The translations under genes were made by a program, and so were the position numbers. This document shows positions 1 to 11,853 of a stretch of 64,000 nt of DNA, one piece after another. The notes beneath the pieces were generated by a model, which was not told the origin of the DNA, did not search any database, and saw nothing but the letters and a program-made list of their open reading frames with translations. The stretch spans positions 1 through 64,000 of the forward strand of contig JAIMBI010000004.1 in assembly GCA_023565505.1 (NCBI GenBank). Direction: 5' to 3'. Positions within the stretch are counted from its first letter, which is position 1. Each line of letters starts with the position of its first letter. Source of the stretch: Actinomycetes bacterium. GTDB lineage: Bacteria; Bacillota; Sulfobacillia; Sulfobacillales; JAIMBI01.

Positions 1-1
1 C

Positions 2-166
2 GCGACCATGGCGTTCTTGTCCAGGGCAATCCTGGATGACACCCTCAGGAATTTCCACCAAACTTCGGGACTCAAGCATAACGGGCGCGACCGTGCCGCG
101 ATCCAGGCCTACCTCACCGCCATCGTGGTGGACGCCAAGAAGATGGCCCGGCGCCTCGCCGCGTAG
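2..166 (+). CDS. Transposase C-terminal fragment (partial, starts before window)
   Basis: The frame is open from the window edge and stops with TAG at 164-166. The last residues read LKHNGRDRAAIQAYLTAIV then DAKKMARRLAA, which resembles the tail of DDE transposases of the IS1182/IS5 type, where an invariant basic stretch precedes the final helix. An in-frame ATG at 8 is not preceded by a ribosome site and is probably internal. Only the last 50 or so residues are visible, so the family assignment is tentative. The gene converges on the recombinase that follows and may mark an insertion that truncated that gene's 3' end. Confidence 0.5.
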   Translation, partial: ATMAFLSRAILDDTLRNFHQTSGLKHNGRDRAAIQAYLTAIVVDAKKMARRLAA

Positions 167-1442
167 CCGGCGCCTGCCGCTGAGGGGGGCCGCCCGGGCC
201 GGGCGACGGGTCCCCGCTGCCCGGCGTAGTGCCACGAAAATAGCCGATCCGGAGGCTGACACGGAACGCCAATCCGGCGCCGGTGGCAGCCTTTTTCAGA
301 GCCCTCGCCCAGCAGGCGCTCCATCCGCGCCGCCGCCTCGGCCTGGGCGTGGGGCAGCACGTGCGAGTACACCTGGAGCGTGAACCCCGCGGACGCGTGC
401 CCGAGGCGCTCGCTCACGACCTTCGGGTTCTCGCCGGCGGCCAGCCACGCCGTGGCCATCGCGTGGCGCAGGTCGTGGAGCCGGTAGCCGTCGGGCAGCC
501 CGGCCTGCTTCAGGAGGCGCTTGTACGCGCGGAACACGTTGCGCGGCTCCAGCAGACGGCCCGTGCGCGTCGTGAACACGTAGCCCTCCCCGACCCACGC
601 GTCGCCCGGGCGGCCCGCTCCGCGTCCTGCCGCCGCCGATGCTCGCGCAGGGCCTCCAGCAACCGGGGCCCCAGCGGGATGGCCCGGCGGCCGTGCGGCG
701 TCTTCGGCGGCCCCACCCGGCGGCGGGGCCCGCTCCCGTTCAGGGTTCGCTGCACCCGCGCCACCCCGGCGTCCCAGTCGATGTCCTCCCAGCGCAGGGC
801 CAGGGCCTCCCCGCGGCGGGTGCCCGTCTGCGCGAGCCAGAGCCACAGCGCGGCGAGCCGGTCCTCCTGGTTCACGGCCAGGAAGCGGGCGACCTCCTCG
901 GGGGACGGCACCCGCAAGGGCCGTGGGCGGACCAGCGGCGGCCGGGTCTTGGCGACCGGGTTCGACGGCAGGAGGCCCAGCTCGACGGCCTCGCCGAGGG
1001 CCTTGCGCAGCGTGGTCCGGACGTACTGCACCGTCCGGGGGCTGCGGCCGTCGGCGACGGCCTGCAGCACGGCCTGGACGTCGAGGGGCGTCACGGCCGC
1101 CAACGGCTTGGCCGCAGCGGGGGCGGCGAACACGTGGGCAGCCATCTGGCGGTAGCCCTCGACCGTCTTGGGGGCCAGTCCGCGCCCCTCCAGGCTCCCG
1201 AGCCAGGCGCGGAGCCACTCGGCGAGCGTGGTGTCCCGGGCGGCGACCAGCTGCGGCGCCTCGCCGAGCCGCCCGACCTGCTCCGCCGCCCACGCCTCCG
1301 CGTCGCGCTTCCGGTCGAACGCCGCCGCCGTCTCCCGGCGTTTGCCGGTGGCCGGATCCCAGTACGTGACCCGCGCCTGCCACTTGCTCGAGGGCAAGCG
1401 GCGCGGCCCGGCGGCGTGGGGCTGGCGGGGGCGGTGGAGCAT
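109..1442 (-). pseudogene. Tyrosine recombinase/phage integrase, frameshifted
   Basis: Site-specific recombinase of the phage-integrase family. Starting at ATG 1442 (GAGGTG six bases upstream), the first frame encodes the AP2-like arm-binding start (YWDPATGKRRETAAAFD), the SAM-like core-binding domain and the first catalytic Arg (QTGTRRGEALAL). Near position 605, in a C/G run, the coding signal jumps to another frame, which carries the rest of the active site: LHDLRHAMATAW (HxxR) and ERLGHASAGFTLQVYSHV (H and nucleophilic Tyr). The catalytic set is therefore split between two frames. The second frame runs on to 109 through sequence that no longer looks like integrase, overlapping the transposase tail; by homology the protein should end near 290. 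Either a true pseudogene or a sequencing indel in a GC run. Confidence 0.85.
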
Positions 1443-1610
1443 CGCGAACACCTCGTCTAGACTGGTTTCACTTCAGCGTTTCGCCGATCCTGCGGGGCTC
1501 CGGCCACGTGTCAGCGGACTCCGTGGCGCTTTCCGGACGGGGGAGCTCGTTCTTATGTCCCATCGCCCATTGCCGCTCTACATCACCCGCAGTCGCGACT
1601 CAAATGACCC
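1443..1610. other. Intergenic region between recombinase and low-GC gene
   Basis: No gene is visible. It should contain the promoter of the leftward recombinase and the terminator of the leftward gene at 1611; no convincing hairpin with a T-run was seen. Confidence 0.4.
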
Positions 1611-3110
1611 CTAAACGAACAGCCATTCCGGCTTTGCTAAGATGGCAAGCCACCAGAAAAAAGCCAGATAAGGCAACTCATCGGACAGTCGGCCTGTATG
1701 AGTGAACAGGATGATTTTATTGGTTCGTTTGGAGCTAAATCCGTGCGTTGAGTGCCGAAGGGCTTCAACCCAGTGAGCCACATACTTTGCCCGAGATAGG
1801 TTCCGCCCCTCTATGCGGACGACGTCGCCAGGACCGTCTATAAAAGACGGCAGGACCTCGTCCAACACTTGCCCAATGGTCTCGGTCGCCAGGTTCTGCC
1901 ACTTGTTCCACAGATGGTTCCGTAGATCGTTTGGCATCGGACGTTGAAAAAACAAAGCCTTTAGCTGCTTGCTCGTAGGTTCAAAGGGAAGATCTCGGAT
2001 ATGACAACTGGATCCCTGGCCTCCTTTCCGTGAGGCGATGTTGTACGCGAGGCGGAGAAAGAGCTCAAGGCGAACAAACGGATCCGGGGAACCCATCAAG
2101 GTATGGACGAGGTTATTGATTTCCTGCCACACCAGAAAATCATAAAGCCATTGATTTCCAGGATCGGGTTGAGACGCTAATCTTGTCCCGTCCATCAGAA
2201 ACCGGAAGAGGTCGTTCGTCGCGCCAACGATCCAAGCCAATAGTTGGCGATAGAGGGGCAAGTTGAGTTCTAGGTCGAATGTCGCTTTTTTTGGTCCGGC
2301 CCACGGCGAAAGCACCGCGCTGTACCCGGTGGGATCTGGCAGGGTTTCGGACGGACCCAACCAAAAAATGAGACTGAGATCTACCCAATCGATTAGGAAT
2401 CCACGTTTGACTCGTTGTTGGAGAACGGTTTCAATAGGTAGCGCAGACGTTTGGGCCATGGTAGCTAGGAACGGCGACCTTGCTGCAGTTGGATTTTGAA
2501 GATTTTGTTCTACAGTGTTTGCATCAAACAAGGACAAGTGCGCTAACACCCGAAAAATAGCTAATCGTTTCAAGGCCGTTGGTTCCTTGATAAGAAGATC
2601 CACTTGTCCATCGGGAAATTCATCCAGAAACCGCGTAACGACGCTGTGGATATTGTCCCGCCTCCTTGCATATGAACGAACAGGTTGAAGCGTTTCCGAA
2701 AAGGCTTTAATTAAACCCGTCACATCCTTCTTGGAGACGCGATCAAGATCGGCGTTCGGAGTCGGCATGTCCGAAAGAGGACGAGGATACCAGAATGCGT
2801 TATCGGGAATGTTCTTCGCCAAGTTGCTGTGATCGGGAGTGAGGGGATGCAAACGGTGCAAACGGATCTGCGTGGGCTGTAATGGGTCCGGCTGCTGAAA
2901 ACCGACATAACTCGTTCCCGATGTAATTTCATAGCCGAGATTCGAGGAGGATACGACGCGGGCGAATATGTTCTGGCGGGATAAGGCAAGTCCCCGCGCT
3001 GGCACTTGCCAAGTGAAGCGGGCCACAGTGCGGAACCCCTCAGAAAACTTGCTGCAGGTGTTTGGATGTTGCCCGCATCCACAAAAGCAATACTGCAGAG
3101 AGCTACTCAT
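1611..3110 (-). CDS. Unknown low-GC protein inserted between two recombinase copies
   Basis: I do not recognise this 499-residue protein. The chosen ATG at 3110 has GGAGG nine bases upstream; the frame is open further back but there overlaps the recombinase remnant. The N-terminus has a cysteine cluster (CFCGCGQHPNTC, about residues 8-19) that could bind a metal. The remainder looks globular and mainly helical, rich in Trp, Phe and Leu, with no signal peptide or membrane segment. Base composition is near 50% GC and codon use is relaxed, in sharp contrast to the roughly 70% GC neighbours, so it was acquired separately. Sitting exactly between an integrase and its decayed duplicate in a defence-rich island, it is a plausible passenger (defence or toxin) gene, but that is inference from position only. 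Confidence 0.7.
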   Translation of the reverse strand: MSSSLQYCFCGCGQHPNTCSKFSEGFRTVARFTWQVPARGLALSRQNIFARVVSSSNLGYEITSGTSYVGFQQPDPLQPTQIRLHRLHPLTPDHSNLAKNIPDNAFWYPRPLSDMPTPNADLDRVSKKDVTGLIKAFSETLQPVRSYARRRDNIHSVVTRFLDEFPDGQVDLLIKEPTALKRLAIFRVLAHLSLFDANTVEQNLQNPTAARSPFLATMAQTSALPIETVLQQRVKRGFLIDWVDLSLIFWLGPSETLPDPTGYSAVLSPWAGPKKATFDLELNLPLYRQLLAWIVGATNDLFRFLMDGTRLASQPDPGNQWLYDFLVWQEINNLVHTLMGSPDPFVRLELFLRLAYNIASRKGGQGSSCHIRDLPFEPTSKQLKALFFQRPMPNDLRNHLWNKWQNLATETIGQVLDEVLPSFIDGPGDVVRIEGRNLSRAKYVAHWVEALRHSTHGFSSKRTNKIILFTHTGRLSDELPYLAFFWWLAILAKPEWLFV

Positions 3111-3148
3111 CTGTCGGTGCCTCCAACCGCTGCAACAGTACTGTTCCG

Positions 3149-3905
3149 TCACATGGTGTGTAGGTATGCTGGGGAGCCAAGCTCCGGCAGCAGTCTCTGC
3201 CCGCAGTTCTTCCTGACGCCCCGCTCCCACTCGATGTCATCCCGGCGCAGCCCCAACGCCTCGCCCCGGCGGATGTCGGTCAAGGCCAACCACGCCCACA
3301 GCCCGACCAAGCCATCGCTTTCGGCGGCCTCCGACTGCACGGCGGACGCCTCGGGCGCGGGCATCCGGTGATCTCGGCGCGGAGGGCGAAGGGGCCAGAC
3401 TTTGGCCGAGGGGTCAACCGGCAGCACGCCCTGCTCGGTTGCGGCTTTCAGCACCCGCCTGACGACGACGTCGGTGTATGGAACGGCCCGTTAGCGATAC
3501 GTCTGGGCCAATTGCCCGTCCCAGCGTTGCAGGTCGCCGGTCGTCAGGTCGGACAAAGCCTAGCCCCCCCGAGGCCCTTGCCAGATGCGTTGAGCCGCTT
3601 CGCGATAGCTCCGGATTGTGTTCGACGAGAAGTCGGTTCCGCCCCAGCTTCCAGCCACGCCCACATGTGAGCGCCGAGCGTCGCCTCGAAGCCGCGGGTA
3701 GCCAGCGCCTCCTCTCGCGGCAGCCGAATCTACTCCGTCGCCGACGCCTCCGCCTCTCGCCTCCCGTCGAACGCCGCCGCTGTCTCCCACTGCGGGCCGG
3801 TGGCCGGATCCCAGTACGTGACCCGAGCCTGCCACTTGCCCGCTAGGCAGGCGGCGCGGCTCCGTAGCGTTGGGCCGGCGGGGGCGGTGGGGCATGGCGT
3901 TCCTC
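3149..3905 (-). pseudogene. Decayed second copy of the tyrosine recombinase
   Basis: A fragmentary paralogue of the recombinase at 109-1442. At its 5' end the same residues appear (HRPRRPNATEPRRLPSG, then WDPATG and ETAAAFDGRR in a different frame), and the DNA around 3800-3836 nearly repeats that at 1346-1385. Further in, LVGLWAWLALTDIRRGEALG followed by DDIEWERGV matches the region around the first catalytic Arg of the first copy. At least two frameshifts and the loss of the whole C-terminal catalytic part (HxxR, Tyr) make it inactive. The homology ends where the upstream region of the low-GC gene begins, suggesting that the 3' half was replaced by that insertion. Confidence 0.8.
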
Positions 3906-3920
3906 CCGTGCACGAGAATA

Positions 3921-3946
3921 CGCCGGGGCGGGGCCCCGCCCCGGCG
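3921..3946. repeat. Perfect 26-bp palindrome
   Basis: The half-site CGCCGGGGCGGGG is followed without a spacer by its exact reverse complement. It lies just upstream of the recombinase remnant. No T-run follows on either strand, so it is not a classical terminator; it could form a cruciform or be a protein-binding or recombination site. Confidence 0.7.
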
Positions 3947-4342
3947 CGCAGGAAATGCGCGGCGACAGCGTTCGCCGGCGGACGGCGGCGATCCTGCTAG
4001 GTCGGCAGGAGCGCCCGTGCGAAAGATCCGCGGCGTCGCGGCAGCCTTCTCGTTCTTGTTTTGTGCTTGGCTATCCGCAAGCCAAGGTTGGCGCGCTGCT
4101 TTCTCCTTGGTTGATGCGTCGGCGGCCCACAGGACTTTCCCGCGATGCGCCGAATTCATCGCCGGGTAGCCCATCGACCGGCCCGGCGCACGATGCCCGC
4201 GATCCACTATTTGTGAGCGGATCCGAGGGCCTCAAGCCATTGGGGTGGCAAACCATGGCAATGGCCGGCGGGCGAGCCGCATCCTACCACGAACGCCGGG
4301 GCCAAAGGCGGCCCGCAGGCCACTCAGTCCAGGGGGCGTGAC
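3947..4342. other. About 400 bp without a recognisable gene
   Basis: Open frames exist on both strands but none has a ribosome site plus plausible composition. The segment has mixed GC and includes short AT-richer patches. It presumably holds the promoter of the rightward membrane-protein gene at 4343. Confidence 0.4.
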
Positions 4343-5440
4343 ATGGGCGTCAATCCGTTTCGGTCCGGCATCTTGCCGATCCTCGCTGGGGTGATGGGTG
4401 GCATTGCCGCCTATCTGGTCAGCCTGTGGGTGGGTCGGGCGCCCATCGGGCCGCATCCGTCCCTCTCTCTAGGGCTGCTGGGCACCGTGATGGCCGCCGT
4501 CGGGACAGTGGGCGGATTGTTACTCGGTTTGATGAGCTTGGCTACGCTCATCAGTCTGGAAGATCGGTTGCGCGCTGCCTTGCAACCCGTTGAGGAGGAT
4601 CTCCGGAGGCAGACCCATGAAGCGGCACAGACGGCCATCAGAACGACCGAACGCGACATGCTTCATGTTGAGCTCGGCATCGCCGCGTATTCCCTATATG
4701 TCCAGCCGCTTTTCGAGAATCCCTCCCGCGACCAGCTCAGAATTGCCGAGGAGCAGGTCACCCGGATTCTGTCGCGCTTCGATCGGATGCCCTTGGTGCG
4801 GGAGCTGTTTGGGAGCCAACTGGCCTCCATCGAAGTGGAGCGGATCTGGCATGTCGCGCTGCAGGGGCTGGCCGACCTCGTCTCGCCCTTAGTTCCCGAT
4901 TCGCCCATTGCGAACATCGCGCGACGATGGCTCGAGGACGCGGTGGCCGCCGCCGAGCAGTCGGGGGTGGACCTCCTGGATCCCTATCGCGTGTTTTTCC
5001 ACTTGGCCCAGATGGCGACGCTGCTTCACGACGGGACCCAACGGGATCGCTGGCTCCACCGGCCCGGGAGCCATGCTCCTGCGGCAGGGACGTGGGGACC
5101 CAGCATCAAGGATGTGGTGGCACTTTGTCTCTATGCAGACCCTGAGGAGGCGGTTGCCCTGTGCCAAACCGCCGGGTGGCCCACCCAGGAGCCGCTGGAG
5201 ATGCTCGAACAACCCCCGGGTGCCCTCCCAACGTCATGGATCGTGGTGGCGTCCTCGCCCCATCCCGAAACCGCCACCTCTGTGTGGGCAATCCGCATCC
5301 AGCGTTTCCCGAAAGACTGGGCGCTCCTGCGCTGGCAAAAGGGCGGATGGGACGCGGTTCATCGGGAGGCCACCGCATCAGCCTTTCGCGACTATCTGAT
5401 GACGACTTGCCCCGTGGTGCTGGGATCCGTGCCAGCCTAG
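4343..5440 (+). CDS. Unknown protein with two N-terminal membrane segments
   Basis: A 365-residue protein I cannot assign. The ATG at 4343 follows AGGGGGCGTGAC. Two hydrophobic helices are clear (about residues 10-27 and 43-65, the second rich in Gly and Leu), then a helical, probably cytosolic region (EDRLRAALQPVEEDLRRQ) and a mixed C-terminal domain rich in Trp. The topology, a membrane anchor with a large soluble domain, fits a sensor or effector. It is the first gene on the + strand, 141 bp ahead of the helicase of the defence cassette and in the same direction, so it may be part of that system or only a neighbour. Its GC content is lower than that of the three cassette genes. Confidence 0.7.
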   Translation: MGVNPFRSGILPILAGVMGGIAAYLVSLWVGRAPIGPHPSLSLGLLGTVMAAVGTVGGLLLGLMSLATLISLEDRLRAALQPVEEDLRRQTHEAAQTAIRTTERDMLHVELGIAAYSLYVQPLFENPSRDQLRIAEEQVTRILSRFDRMPLVRELFGSQLASIEVERIWHVALQGLADLVSPLVPDSPIANIARRWLEDAVAAAEQSGVDLLDPYRVFFHLAQMATLLHDGTQRDRWLHRPGSHAPAAGTWGPSIKDVVALCLYADPEEAVALCQTAGWPTQEPLEMLEQPPGALPTSWIVVASSPHPETATSVWAIRIQRFPKDWALLRWQKGGWDAVHREATASAFRDYLMTTCPVVLGSVPA

Positions 5441-5581
5441 AGTGCCCACAACTCCCACGAACGCGAGGCCGTGCGCCGGTCGCGCTTCCCCGGCCCTGCC
5501 CCTCGTGCCGGGAAGGAACAGGGGCCGTCCAATTCGAAGAAAATCCTCACCCACGAAATCGTTTCGGGGAGGATTGCGCCC

Positions 5582-9029
<3,448 letters not shown>

Positions 9030-9046
<17 letters not shown>

Positions 9047-11831
9047 GCTCATCGAAGTCGCGTTGCCGCTCGCGGCGATCAACCGGGAGAGCGCGCGGGA
9101 GAAGTCCATCCGGCACGGCCATCCGTCCACGCTGCACCTCTGGTGGGCGCGCCGTCCGCTGGCCGCCTGCCGCGCCGTCCTGTTCGCGTCGTTGGTGGAC
9201 GACCCGGGCAACACGCTCCCGGAACCCGCCGCCACGCGCGAGCGCCAGCGCCTCTTCGGGTTAATCGAGCAGCTGGTGAACTGGGACCATGTCCAGGACG
9301 AGCGGCTGCTCGCGGCCGCCCGGGCGGAGATCCTCAAAAGCACGGGCGGGGCGCCGCCGGCGGTGTTCGACCCGTTCTGCGGCGGCGGCAGCCTCCCGCT
9401 GGAGGCGCAGCGGCTGGGCTTGACGGGGTACGCGGCCGACCTCAACCCCGTGGCGGTGCTCATCACGAAGGCCCTCATCGAGATTCCGCCCCGGTTCGCG
9501 GGGCGGGCCCCCGTGCACCCGGCGGCCCAGCGAACGACGGTGCGGGGCGGGTGGCGGGGCGCGGCGGGGCTCGCGGCCGACATCCGCGCGTACGGGGCCT
9601 GGATGCGGGAGGAGGCGGCGCGCCGCATCGGGCATCTGTACCCGCCCGGTCCCCAGGGGGAGACGGTGATTGCGTGGCTCTGGGCGCGGACGGTGCGGTG
9701 TCCGAACCCGGCCTGTGGGATCGCCATGCCGCTCGTGCGCACGTTCCAGCTCTCGACGCGGAAGGGGCACGAAGCCTGGGTGGAGCCGGTGGTCGACCGG
9801 GCCGCGCGCCGCGTCCGGTTCCGCGTACACATGCGTGTTCCCCCGGATCTTCCGCACATCCGCCGAGGCACGAAAGTCGCCGCTCGGGGTGCCAAGTTTC
9901 AGTGTGTCGCCTGCGGGACGCTCGTGGACGACGCGTATGTGCAGGCCGAAGGGCGTGCAGGCCGTCTCGGGAATCAGATGCTCGCCACTGTGATGGAAGG
10001 TCCGCGAGGCCGCCTGTACGGTGATCCGGTCGACTCGCCGGCCATCGCTGTCCAAGACGTCTCCTGGCTGGAGGCCGAGCTAGCTGATGATCCGCGCAAC
10101 GTGTGGTGCAAACTCTACGGACTGAAAACCTTTGCGGACCTGTTCACCCCCCGCCAGCTCGTCGCCCTGACCACGTTCAGCGACCTCGTGGGCGTCGTCC
10201 GCGAGCGCATCCGCGCCGCCGCCGTCGCCGCCGGCTGGCCGGACGACGGCGTGCCGCTGGCCCAGGGCGGGCGGGGGGCGGCGGCGTATGCCGACGCCGT
10301 GGCCACCTACCTCGCCTTTGCGGTCGACAAACTGGCGGATTATAGTAGCTCCCTAACCAGTTGGATAGCAAGTCGTGACACCATTCGAGGCACATTCAGT
10401 CGCCAAGCCTTGCCCATGGTCTGGGATTTCGCGGAAGCGAACCCGTTTTCGTCGTCCACCGGGAATTGGGGGGATGCCTGCGACTGGGTCGCCACGGCCG
10501 TCGAGCGGCTGCCGGACGGGGCTGAGCCCGGCCAGGTGGTTCTGGCCGACGCCACCGCAGACGCGGCCTCTGTGCCGCCCAGCGTGGTCATTGCCACTGA
10601 TCCCCCCTACTACGACAATGTGGGGTACGCGGACCTCGCCGACTTCTTCTACGTATGGCTGCGGCGGGCGTTGCGGCCGGTGTGGCCCGAGCTGTTCCGA
10701 ACGGTGCTGACCCCCAAGGCGTCGGAACTCATCGTGAACCCTTATCGATTCGAGGGGAATCGCGAGGCGGCCGAAGCCCACTTTCAATCCGGCATGCAGC
10801 GGGCGTTCCGACTCATGCGGGCCCGCAGCGATCCCGCGTTTCCGGCCACGGTGTTCTACGCGTTTAAGCAAACCGATTCGGAAACCGATCCGAATACGGG
10901 AGACGAAGATCCTGAGCCAGCCGCGCCAGCGGAAGCCTCGCGGGGCTGGGAAGCGATGCTGACCGCACTGGTGGATGCGGGCTTCGCCATCGACGGGACA
11001 TGGCCCCTCCGCACGGAACGCACGGGACGCACCAACCAACTGGGCGCGAACGCACTGGCCTCGTCCATTGTCCTCGTTTGCCGCCCGCGCCCCGCGGACG
11101 CCCCGGTGGCCTCGCGCCAGGAGTTCGTCGCCGCGCTGCGCCGGGAGCTGCCGGCCGCCCTCGACACACTAACCCAGGCGGGCATCGCCGCCGTGGATCT
11201 CCAGCAGGCCGCCATCGGCCCCGGCATGGCCGTCTATTCCCGCTATGGGGCGGTGCTCGACACCCACGGGCGGCCGCTCCCCGTCCGCGAGGCCCTGGCC
11301 CTCATCAACCGGGAGCTCGACGCCTACCTCGCCCAGGAAGAGGGCGAGATCGACCCTGTCACGCGCTTCGCGGCCGCGTGGTTCTCGGAGCACGGCTTCG
11401 CCGCGGCCCCCTACGGCGAGGCCGACGTGGTGCTCCGCGCCCGCAACACGAGCGAGCAGGACCTCCGCGCCGCCCAGATCGCCCAGGTGGGCCACGGGCA
11501 GGTCCAGCTGCTCCGGCTGCACGAGGACCCCGAAGCCGCCTTGGCGTGGCCTGGCCCCCGCGACCGCGTGACGGTGTGGGCGGCCACGCTGCGGCTCGCC
11601 GCCGCCCTGCAGGCCGCCGGCGGCAGCGCCGACGCGGGGCGCGTCGCCGCCCGGGTGGGGCCGGGCGTGGCCGAGGCCGCCCGCCAGCTGGCCTACCGCC
11701 TGTTCGCTGTCTGTGATCGCCGCGGCTGGGGCGCCGACGCCCAGCGGTTCAACGAGCTGGTCGCGGCGTGGCCCCTCATCCGCGAGGAGGCGGCGCGCAC
11801 CCCCGGCGTGCAGGGCCGCCTCGACCTCTAG
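9030..11831 (+). CDS. DUF1156-family DNA methyltransferase of the defence cassette
   Basis: A 933-residue adenine/cytosine-N methyltransferase. GTG 9030 is preceded by GGAGGAGGG at a good distance. The N-terminus (RRKLIEVALPLAAINRES, then REKSIRHGHPSTLHLWWARR) is the hallmark of DUF1156. The SAM-binding motif FDPFCGGGSLPLEA is near residue 112 and the catalytic DPPYYDN near residue 523, so motif I precedes motif IV. Between them, cysteine pairs (CPNPACG and CVACG) suggest a zinc ribbon. The large size, far above an ordinary restriction-modification enzyme, is usual for cassette methylases such as PglX-like and DUF1156 proteins. It probably marks host DNA so that the helicase and ATPase spare it. 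A 22-bp gap leads to the DUF499 gene. Confidence 0.88.
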
Positions 11832-11853
11832 CCCGCCCAAGGAGGGTCCCGAC

